A stretch of 64,000 nucleotides of DNA from Chaetoceros tenuissimus (taxonomy: Eukaryota; Bacillariophyta; Thalassiosirophyceae; Chaetocerotales; Chaetocerotaceae), in NCBI GenBank assembly GCA_021927905.1, contig BLLK01000029.1, positions 434,001 through 498,000 on the forward strand, written 5' to 3'. The notes below the pieces were generated by a model. The model saw only the letters and a program-made list of their open reading frames with translations, was not told the DNA's origin and ran no database searches. Position 1 is the first letter of the stretch, and each line of letters begins with the position of its first letter. Shown piece after piece: positions 56,777 to 64,000 of the stretch. The position numbers and the translations under genes are program-made.

Positions 56777-58960
56777 ATGAATGACGATAAAGCATCATCA
56801 GATTGTCACTCATTATGCAATATTGCCATTGAACAGAGCAGATGCGAAGATTCATCTGATTCCATAGAAAATGTCAAAATTAAAGATTGTCAGACAGATC
56901 AAATCGTACTGGAGACATTGCCATCTGCATCAAACAATGCAACAGCAACGAGTAGTAAAAGTAGAAAAAGGCGAAGAATAGCATCAGAGTTAGAACAATT
57001 GACTAGGAATGAGCATAGGAAAACAACAAAGCCTGGCGTTGTTCAACTTTATGCATCTGAGTTTGACAATACAAATATCGAAAGTAATAACGATGATACT
57101 GGACCTTCTAGTAGGCCAAAGCGAAGGATCAAAGCCGTACAACGCTATGTAGATACACGGTACACTCATGCTGAACAAGTGAAACTGTTTGAGATGCAAG
57201 GGAAGTGTGGAACAGGTTTTCTTTGTCCACTTTGTCCTACACATCTAAGTTATGATAGAAAAAGTTGCTATAACTGTGGAGCCAAATGCTGTTATCAACC
57301 AGGAACTGGAGTAGTGTTATTGAAGGATAGAGAGGAGATTAGCAAAGTCGAAGAGTTGGCAAGCACTAGAAAGGTTGAGATTGACACCCAAAAGCAGGCT
57401 ATGAATAGAGAAAAAAACGATTCAACTATAAATGGAATGAATTCGTCGACCAAAAGTACAAGAATCCCCAGCCAACGATCAACACGGTCAAAGGTGAAAG
57501 ATTCGAATCAATTGATTCAAGGCTCAAAGCGAGTATCATTAGAATGGGCACAAGAGACTCTTTCACATGCAGTAACTCATGAGTGCGAAGCATGTATGCA
57601 ACTATTTTTACCATCATATCTGCAACGACACAGGAAACGTTCGCATGGAATCAGCTCTGAATTTGGCTGTCCATATTGCAGTGAATTATTTTCATCCATG
57701 GCTAAACGTGATGGCCATATCAAAGAAAAGCATCCCAAAAAACCAATACATCTCACAGATAAAGAAAAAGAAATGACTAAACTTTATCTTTACGACTGCC
57801 CAAGATGTGAAACCTCATTGACATACGGGGATCTGAGAGATCATTTAGATAAAGTTCATGGTGAAGACATCAACTTTATAAAAGACATGGTGACATGTTC
57901 ATGCCCATTTTGCTTGGTTGGCGATAAACCTTTACGGAATACTTTTACTTCAACTGACACACTAATGAATCATATTAGAAAGAATCACATTGGTTGCAAA
58001 ATGAAAGGGGAGAAATTGAAATTGAACGGACATGGAATTATCAAGAGGAACACAAGAATTGATGAAGCCGGCATAAAATTCCAATTGAATGAAAACTGTG
58101 CACCAAAACAGAAGAGTGCTCCAAAGAGAATTTCTAAAAGAGTAACAGAAAGAGCAGCAAAGTCAAAAGACCTTTTTGAGAAGCAAGAGGAAAGTACTAA
58201 CGAATCTATTGCTGATGAGTCTTCACAGGAAGATAATATTTACTGGTTTGCACTATTACCTGATGTTGCGATTCGAGAATCTAAAGTGAAGGGTATTCAT
58301 TATAGACCAGGGGAGCCCATTGATGATGTCATTGAAAGTATTGAAGAGAGAATCGAAATGATTCAGCAAAGGATGAATCTTATAGCGAAACAAGGAGATA
58401 AGAAATTGGAAGAAGATTATATCGCCGAAAATAAATTATATATCAAGGGGATTAGAGAAAGAACAAACAAGGCTGAAAGCGAAGCTCTCGAAAAGTTTAT
58501 GTACAAAGACAAATGCGAAGAACGTCAAAGATGGTTAGATTACGAATCCAGAACAAAAAAGAAAAGTCCTATCGAGATTGAGACTGAAGAGTTGATTTAT
58601 CGTCCAGTTAAATTTGTCAGTAGCAAGACCAGTAAACGTAGTGATAAATGTCCACTCGGAGTGGAGTGCGATTTATGCAACGGTTGGTATGCTACTAATA
58701 TCATCACGAAGGATGAGATATTGGCATCGGGGGATGACGTTCAGAAAGCAATCGAAAAGATAGTCACAAACAGCTCTGACAAGCCATTCATTCCAAGTAA
58801 AGGGTTTAGAAGAATTACTGATGATGATTTACCCGATGATCAAGACTATAGCACTAGCTCATCACGAGTTACAAAAGGTCGAACGACTAATGAAATCCCG
58901 AAATTGTTCGAGTTGAAACATACTCTTGAATTCATCAGAGACTTTAATAAAGGAATATAA
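56777..58960 (+). CDS. C2H2-like zinc-finger protein, function unknown
   Basis: Single exon, 727 residues, ATG at 56777 (the open frame extends 12 nt further only to a TTG). Basic, Ser-rich N-terminus with KSRKRRR. A Cys cluster (about residues 140-172) reads CGTGFLCPLCP then SCYNCGAKCC. Three finger-like units follow: HECEACMQLFLPSYLQRHRK, FGCPYCSELF with HIKEKHPK, YDCPRCETSLTYGDLRDHLD, and CSCPFCLVGDKP with HIRKNHIG. The C-terminal half is helical and charged (DDVIESIEERIEMIQQRMN), with a last CPLGVECDLCNGWYAT cluster. C2H2 fingers suggest binding to nucleic acid or protein. I recognise no named family. Divergent from the PP2C gene and convergent with TRAPPC13. Confidence 0.7.
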   Translation: MNDDKASSDCHSLCNIAIEQSRCEDSSDSIENVKIKDCQTDQIVLETLPSASNNATATSSKSRKRRRIASELEQLTRNEHRKTTKPGVVQLYASEFDNTNIESNNDDTGPSSRPKRRIKAVQRYVDTRYTHAEQVKLFEMQGKCGTGFLCPLCPTHLSYDRKSCYNCGAKCCYQPGTGVVLLKDREEISKVEELASTRKVEIDTQKQAMNREKNDSTINGMNSSTKSTRIPSQRSTRSKVKDSNQLIQGSKRVSLEWAQETLSHAVTHECEACMQLFLPSYLQRHRKRSHGISSEFGCPYCSELFSSMAKRDGHIKEKHPKKPIHLTDKEKEMTKLYLYDCPRCETSLTYGDLRDHLDKVHGEDINFIKDMVTCSCPFCLVGDKPLRNTFTSTDTLMNHIRKNHIGCKMKGEKLKLNGHGIIKRNTRIDEAGIKFQLNENCAPKQKSAPKRISKRVTERAAKSKDLFEKQEESTNESIADESSQEDNIYWFALLPDVAIRESKVKGIHYRPGEPIDDVIESIEERIEMIQQRMNLIAKQGDKKLEEDYIAENKLYIKGIRERTNKAESEALEKFMYKDKCEERQRWLDYESRTKKKSPIEIETEELIYRPVKFVSSKTSKRSDKCPLGVECDLCNGWYATNIITKDEILASGDDVQKAIEKIVTNSSDKPFIPSKGFRRITDDDLPDDQDYSTSSSRVTKGRTTNEIPKLFELKHTLEFIRDFNKGI

Positions 58961-58977
58961 AATAGGATATTCTTGAA

Positions 58978-60423
58978 TTAATCACTTTTATGGCCAAGCA
59001 CTAAAACGCTCATCAAATTGGGTTGTTTTATTTCCATACCACTGTTTAAGTCAACAATGTAGCATCCTCCCACATGGAAAAGACCTGGTACCATTGCAAT
59101 AAGCTTGACAGAACAGACTGCACTTCCCCCATTTGAGCGTACGACTCCAAGATTTTTGAAGCTCTGACCATATATAACAACTCCTGTCATCATTGGGAGT
59201 CTCATTTGCAATTGTAGATCCAGAGGTCTATTTGAATGATTGACCACAAGAAAATCAATATCAATATCAACACCTACTATCATTTCCGATGGTGGAGATA
59301 ATGGTTCAACTGTCACAGGGAACTTTTCGTCGAGTGGAACTGTTTTTTCACTATTCGAAGATGTATGCGTCGATCGATAGGCAGAATTTGCGGAGACATC
59401 GACAGAAAGACCACTGCCATAAACAACAAAACGACTACCATCATTTGGCGTCTTGCTTTCCTCACTTAAATTAACAGATGACAACGGACAATAAACAAAT
59501 GTAGAAGCTATCCTTCCTGCCTCTCCCATCGATTTATGCCATGTCACTATTGCTTTACCTAATTCATCTCCACTAGCAATTCCTCTCATATCAGCATCTT
59601 CACTTGCGGCATTCACTTTAAATAAATACCTTCGCGATTCCCCGGGGTCTAATCTACCTGAATCATCAAACAATTCAACAGCACTCATTTGTGACGAAGA
59701 TTTTGATGTTACTTGCTTCACTCGTTGTGCAGATAGACCAGTGAAGGGTTGGAAATCATTCTGTGAAATAGTGAGACCACTACCCTTGCCATTTTCAGGT
59801 GATGAAGCATTTTCAACAGCCAAACTCACAAAGCAGGTTGATTCACCTCCTCTCAAAGTCAACTCCCTTATATGTAATGGAGATGAAACTTGGAATCGAT
59901 AAAACTTCCTTAATAATTTTCTAGGACTTTCAGTCTCGGGATTTTCACCTTCACTTGATTTTTCATTGTAGGATTTTTGGCTTGGATCTGTACCACCATA
60001 TGAAACTTCTACACGTAAAATATGTTGTCCCGTTTCTTCAAGCGGTCTAGATATGATTGAGTCAAGTCCTTGCATGGGTTCTATATTTATAGGAACATAG
60101 TTCTTGCTTTCATTTGGTGTAGTTGGAAACTTATTTTCCAAAGGACTTGGCATTGGAAACCGTCTTGTTGGAGTTTGAAGTGTCGCAGATATTGATAGAT
60201 TTGTAACCTTTTCTGTTGAGCTGACATTCAATGCACCAAGATAAGCAGTAAAAGTCTCGCCTATATGAATTACACCAAAACTGTCAGGGAGAATAAGCGA
60301 GGAAGATAGGTGCGAACATGTTTGTGATGGGGTAGAGGTACTAGCCAACTCTGGAGCTTGGATTCGCATTACTTTCAGCATAGGCGTTGCTGACTCAGCA
60401 TAATTGCCATCTATAGAACTCAT
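58978..60423 (-). CDS. TRAPPC13: TRAPP complex subunit TRAPPC13 homologue
   Basis: Single exon, 481 residues, ATG at 60423. It matches the DUF974/TRAPPC13 pattern: LKVMRIQAPELAS at the start, FGVIHIGETFTAYLGALN, LQTPTRRFPMP, ETGQHILRVEVSYG, KFYRFQVSSPLHI, DPGESRRYLFKV, GKAIVTWHKSMGEAGR and DFLVVNHSNRPLDLQLQMRL. The fold is expected to be mostly beta. TRAPPC13 is a peripheral subunit of the TRAPPIII tethering complex, working in Golgi traffic and autophagy. A Ser/Glu-rich loop after VSYG is a local insertion. Divergent from peroxiredoxin Q. Confidence 0.85.
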   Translation of the reverse strand: MSSIDGNYAESATPMLKVMRIQAPELASTSTPSQTCSHLSSSLILPDSFGVIHIGETFTAYLGALNVSSTEKVTNLSISATLQTPTRRFPMPSPLENKFPTTPNESKNYVPINIEPMQGLDSIISRPLEETGQHILRVEVSYGGTDPSQKSYNEKSSEGENPETESPRKLLRKFYRFQVSSPLHIRELTLRGGESTCFVSLAVENASSPENGKGSGLTISQNDFQPFTGLSAQRVKQVTSKSSSQMSAVELFDDSGRLDPGESRRYLFKVNAASEDADMRGIASGDELGKAIVTWHKSMGEAGRIASTFVYCPLSSVNLSEESKTPNDGSRFVVYGSGLSVDVSANSAYRSTHTSSNSEKTVPLDEKFPVTVEPLSPPSEMIVGVDIDIDFLVVNHSNRPLDLQLQMRLPMMTGVVIYGQSFKNLGVVRSNGGSAVCSVKLIAMVPGLFHVGGCYIVDLNSGMEIKQPNLMSVLVLGHKSD

Positions 60424-60833
60424 CCTCTATTTTCCATAAAGAATTAGAAAAAAACAGAGTTGGATATGCTTTTGTTATAGTTATAGAAGTTGCCTGTACC
60501 CGAATAAGCTGTCATAGGTCATAGATAAGCTCTACTAGCTTGATACTTGATACTCTAGGAGGCGTTTGCTGTGGGAGAGGGGAGAGGGCTCCTCCTCCGC
60601 CTTTCTAAAAGGTCGGCTGTAAAGAGGGAGCCTACTAATGATAAGCTATTTTGGCCATGTCATTCCAAGAGACTTTTTTTAGAGAACTCTGACTCACAAA
60701 ATCCAAAACAGCAGATCTATCAAAAAAGGTGAACATTTTTATTACTTCCACTTGGCTCAGGCGAAGGCTTTATTCAACCATAGCTCAAATAATAACTTGA
60801 CTCGAATTCATTCTTACATTCTGTCGACTAACG
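60424..60833. promoter_or_regulatory. divergent promoter region, TRAPPC13 / PrxQ
   Basis: 410 bp with a purine-rich patch (GGGAGAGGGGAGAGGG near 60573). No defined site. Confidence 0.4.
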
Positions 60834-61493
60834 ATGTACATCAAAACTGCTCTTTTCTCACTTTTTGCTGCATCTGCAACCGCATTTGCACCAGCTAACA
60901 GCCAAGTGAAGTCAACTCAACTTAATCTTAGCGTTGGAGAGACTGCTCCAGATTTCTCTCTCACTGACCAGAATGGAAAGGTTGTAACTAGATCTTCTAT
61001 CAAAAAGCCTCTTGTTGTTTACTTCTATCCTTCTGACTCCACTCCTGGGTGCACTGTACAAGCTACTGAGTTTAATGAATCCATTAATGATATTAGAAAG
61101 ACTTATGGAGCAGAGGTCGTTGGTATCTCTGGACAGGGTGTTGAATCCAAACAGGTAAGCACTGACTCTGAAAAAAGTTTTTGAAACACAAGCAAAATTG
61201 ATAACTCTTCTACCTTTTCCTAGGCTTTCGCAAAGGAGCTTGGATTGACATTCTCTATTCTTGCTGACGAGAATGATGAGGTTCGAAACGCATTTGCTGT
61301 AAAGAAAGCTGCGTTTGGGTTCCTACCAGGAAGAGTAACTTATGTTCTCGATAAGACTGGGACATGTGTATCTGTTTATGACAACCTTGTAGATGCAAAG
61401 AGCCATGTTGAGCAAGCAACTGTAGCACTTGCTGAACTGAAGGAAAGTGCTCCTGCCCCTTCCAACCCTTTTGCATCATTCTTCAGCAAATAA
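60834..61493 (+). CDS. plastid peroxiredoxin Q (BCP type)
   Basis: Two exons: 60834-61154 and 61224-61493, one 69-nt phase-0 intron, giving 196 residues. The N-terminus [16 protein letters not shown] is a diatom plastid presequence with the AFAP cleavage motif. The mature protein shows the thioredoxin-fold start [18 protein letters not shown] and the peroxidatic site [16 protein letters not shown]. PrxQ reduces H2O2 and lipid peroxides with thioredoxin. The resolving cysteine that usually lies five residues after the peroxidatic one is Thr here. The only other cysteine is in [12 protein letters not shown] near the C-terminus. It may act as a 1-Cys enzyme or use a different partner cysteine (inference). 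Confidence 0.9.
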
Positions 61494-61585
61494 ATTCACA
61501 ATTAACGTATTAACGCAGGAATTATATCATTGTAAAGTTATATTTTAGCTATACTATTGTATAATAACAAACGATGATTGTGTTT
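61494..61585. terminator. short convergent 3' spacer
   Basis: Only 92 bp separate the stop codons of the convergent PrxQ and HCF101 genes, so the 3' UTRs probably overlap. Confidence 0.5.
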
Positions 61586-63343
61586 TTAAATTACATCGAC
61601 TTTGCTCCTAGCTTCTCTTCTACTTTGTAAAAGAGATCGAACCTGTTTGTATGGATATAGTGACTTGTGACCATCACTCCAATCTACACTCAAAGCATAG
61701 TTTCCTGTAGGGTTCATGGAAATCGGCTTCACAGAATCTGAAATATCTTCTGGTTTCAAAATCTGCCGACCAGAAAATTCTTCGACACAAGCTGCGCATT
61801 TACAATCTCTTCTAAGCTCAGCTGGTGGGAGAACATCGCCTTCTTCGTTTTCATCCCCGATACTTATTTCAAGCAGATGCTTTTCAGAATTATATGCCAC
61901 TGTTGGTCTATTTCTTTCATTTGCATATTGAACCTTCACTACTTCTCTAGCTACTGTTCCAGCAAGTTCTGTATAGACTCCAGCCTGTTCACTTTCAGGA
62001 TATTCCATCACAAAAGGGGTACCCGAGTCTCCATTTGCAGCAATCTTATCCATAAGGGGCACCGAAAAAGTATGCTCAATTCCCCATTGTTCTGATAATC
62101 TCTTTTTATGACCTTGACCAAATATGCGAAGTTTATTCTTTTCTTGAGAGATTGACTCCTTCAACGACGATTTCACAACATCAACTAACTCTGTTGCAAA
62201 ATTCTCATCTGTAAATCCCTTCTTCTGCAGAATTTCATCGAAAGCCTTGGTCATGATAGTTTCGTCAAATTTAGGTTCTTCATCAACCTCTAGATATGCC
62301 ATATTTTCAACAACTGAAACACATGGAACATTGACAGAATCAAACATTTCTATCCCACGTTCTACATCGACAAAACTAAGTTCCTGGGGTGTTGTTACAA
62401 TGACAGCTGCAGTTATATTCATCTTTTGACTTAAAGTAAGTTGAATGTCTCCAGTTCCAGGTGGCATATCTAAAATAAGATAATCAAGTGGTCCCCAGTA
62501 AGTAAGACTAAGAAACTGGTCTAGTAACTGTGTAATCATTGGTCCTCTCATAACCGCACTGCCATCATTCACATACCCAAAACTTTTGCATTTATATTCC
62601 ACATGGAAGGTGAGTTATTATTTCTTCTGATTACAAGAAATGTAACAGTATTGCCATGGCACTCACCTCATTAACTTCACACCATCTCTCTCTAAAGTCT
62701 TAATCTGTCTCCCAACAAACTCAACAGCATCAGTATCAGGTTTCACCATAGTTGGTAAACTCGGTCCATATATATCTGCATCGAAAATGCCTACTTCAGC
62801 ACCAAGTTTCTTCAAAGAGTAAGCAAGATTCACTGCTGTGGTAGATTTTCCTACTCCTCCTTTACAAGACGAGACTGCAATCACAGCTTTAACTTGAGAT
62901 AATCCAAAAGGTGTATCTGGCGAAGCACCAATTCGAGCTGGATCCGGCGCAGTCATTGATACTCTTGCATCACCATTAGTGAAATCAAGAGAGTTCACAA
63001 GAGCTTCACATTCCGATTTGAATTGATCTTTAATCGGGCACGCTGGAGTAGTAAGTTCCACGTCGAAAGATACTTGGCGCGTTTCTTCATCAATTTCCAA
63101 GTTTTTGATGAATCCCAAAGAAACAATATCCCTTTCAAGATCAGGATCTATTACTGTAGATAATTTTGACAACACTTTGGTATCCCAATTACTTGGAATG
63201 TTATTGTCATCTGTTGATGAAAATAGAACTGAATTATGTTCATCTACAGCAAATGTAGGATATTTCGATGATGGAGCGAATGCAGCTGCGTGAAGGGCAG
63301 AATGAATCAGTGCTATAGCTAGAGAACTTTTTCCAAATTTCAT
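61586..63343 (-). CDS. HCF101: HCF101, plastid P-loop Fe-S cluster carrier (Mrp family)
   Basis: Two exons: 63343-62667 and 62582-61586, one 84-nt phase-2 intron, giving 557 residues. A plastid presequence ([16 protein letters not shown]) precedes a MIP18/DUF59 domain ([30 protein letters not shown]), the Mrp/NBP35 P-loop ATPase ([34 protein letters not shown], then [16 protein letters not shown] across the intron, and [19 protein letters not shown]), and a C-terminal DUF971 with [12 protein letters not shown]. This three-domain order is typical of HCF101, which delivers 4Fe-4S clusters to photosystem I in plants. The intron ends in GCAAAAG, not the usual pyrimidine-AG, but the joined protein matches the family exactly. 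Confidence 0.92.
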
Positions 63344-63740
63344 TTTGCAGATATGATAACAGTTGCGTTAGATGCCTATTGCTAAATAGATGTACCTATC
63401 CAACAATGAGTTTGAGCCTTTTCTTGCTTTGGCTGTGTGCGTATTATGTGTTATGTTGTGTTTTTTTGTGATGTACGTGAGTGTGTGTGGGTCATCTTTC
63501 TTTTCTCCTCCATCTCTTCTTCAACTTCAATCCGGATCTATTATGTACCCCTTCTTGCATAGGTGGTAGAAACTAGGTCCACATTCCAATTATTGTTTGT
63601 GAAGGGAAAATACAAAAACAATGATACCGTAAATGGTCATTATCTGCTGCAGTTTTATTAAGAAATGTACATACTACAAAAGTTTCAAATGAATATGGCC
63701 GCAAGTTTTCAATGATTCTACTGTTCAAATTATTTAGATG
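63344..63740. other. promoter side of HCF101
   Basis: 397 bp with a GT-rich run (TGTGTGCG, TGTGAGTGTGTGTGGG near 63430-63490). No gene is seen. Confidence 0.4.
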
Positions 63741-64000
63741 TTATTTGACATTCATTGCATTCATGATCATACCAACGTCAAACTTAAAGTTTCCAAATAT
63801 CTCTGTTGGTTTAGTTTCTGGAAGGTTGCGTACCCATTCTTTCATTGAAACGAAATGCTCATTTTCTTGTATCTTCAACTCGGATTTTCGTTCTACCTGG
63901 TCTATTTTTTGCTTTTGACTCCTTGATGTTATTTCTCTGTCTGTCATGAAAACATCAGAATTACTGTTAGGCTCGATGGCATCGACAGCTGGAATCACAC
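63741..64000 (-). CDS. 3' end of an unidentified gene, cut by right edge
   Basis: The minus frame is open from the window edge to a stop at 63741, about 85 residues with charged segments (ITSRSQKQKIDQVERKSELK) and an ending of WVRNLPETKP, NFKFDVGMIMNAMNVK. No ATG opens it within the window; the apparent start is a GTG. It is probably the last exon of a gene starting beyond 64000. I do not recognise it. Confidence 0.4.
   Translation of the reverse strand, partial: VIPAVDAIEPNSNSDVFMTDREITSRSQKQKIDQVERKSELKIQENEHFVSMKEWVRNLPETKPTEIFGNFKFDVGMIMNAMNVK

Noticed and set aside
1-64000. tRNA, rRNA and CRISPR features
   Set aside because: I scanned by eye for cloverleaf-type arms with a GTTC loop and for regularly spaced repeats, and saw none. 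A covariance-model search would be needed to exclude small RNAs.

Overview
This window is nuclear DNA of a photosynthetic stramenopile, most probably a diatom. The DNA is AT-rich and the genes are close together. Introns are tiny: 19 are inferred here, 18 of them 60 to 84 nt and one 149 nt, all GT-AG. Three proteins (a ClpB chaperone, peroxiredoxin Q and HCF101) start with a signal peptide followed by an AFAP or GFAP motif, as in diatom bipartite plastid presequences. Families that are expanded in diatoms are also present: LRR_5, MYND, helicase-associated (HA) and ankyrin-like repeats. No rRNA, tRNA, CRISPR array or complete transposon was recognised. Many coding regions are split by short introns, so I rebuilt them by reading frame across splice sites. 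Several starts that look open at TTG or GTG were moved to the first ATG.

Layout. 1-955 (-): the 5' part of an unknown ARM-like gene running off the left edge. 1453-4851 (-): a SEN1/senataxin-type helicase with a WW-like insert. 5402-9289 (+): retromer VPS35 with long low-complexity additions. 9692-16666 (+): a 2,301-residue fusion protein for ether-lipid synthesis. 16789-17405 (-): a frameshifted gene. 18335-22432 (+): a five-exon, membrane-anchored, pepsin-like protein with its catalytic motifs lost. 22.7-28.8 kb: a graveyard of dead fragments (two ankyrin-like copies in inverted orientation, WW, RING, HA domain, Lon protease). 29045-30073 (-): a membrane LRR_5 protein with a fresh tandem duplication. 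30905-34091 (-): plastid ClpB. 34617-41654 (+): NOT1 scaffold of CCR4-NOT. 42069-43978 (-): glutathione synthetase. 44407-48575 (+): condensin SMC4. 48.6-52.5 kb: a second decayed zone with a MYND-finger pseudogene. 52765-56183 (-): PH-PP2C phosphatase. 56777-58960 (+): a zinc-finger protein of unknown role. 58978-60423 (-): TRAPPC13. 60834-61493 (+): peroxiredoxin Q. 61586-63343 (-): HCF101. 63741-64000 (-): the end of a gene entering from the right.

The main discovery candidate is the gene at 9692-16666. In one polypeptide it carries an acyl-CoA-binding domain, a DegT-type PLP aminotransferase-like domain, an alcohol-forming fatty acyl-CoA reductase, a GNPAT-type DHAP acyltransferase and an alkyl-DHAP synthase (AGPS). 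The last three are the enzymes that supply the fatty alcohol, make acyl-DHAP and then exchange acyl for alkyl, which is the committed route to ether glycerolipids. The aminotransferase-like domain has no known place in that route.

The other intact genes are housekeeping: RNA processing and decay, endosomal and Golgi trafficking, chromosome condensation, and plastid proteostasis, redox and Fe-S assembly. They sit largely in head-to-head pairs sharing 400-600 bp promoter regions.
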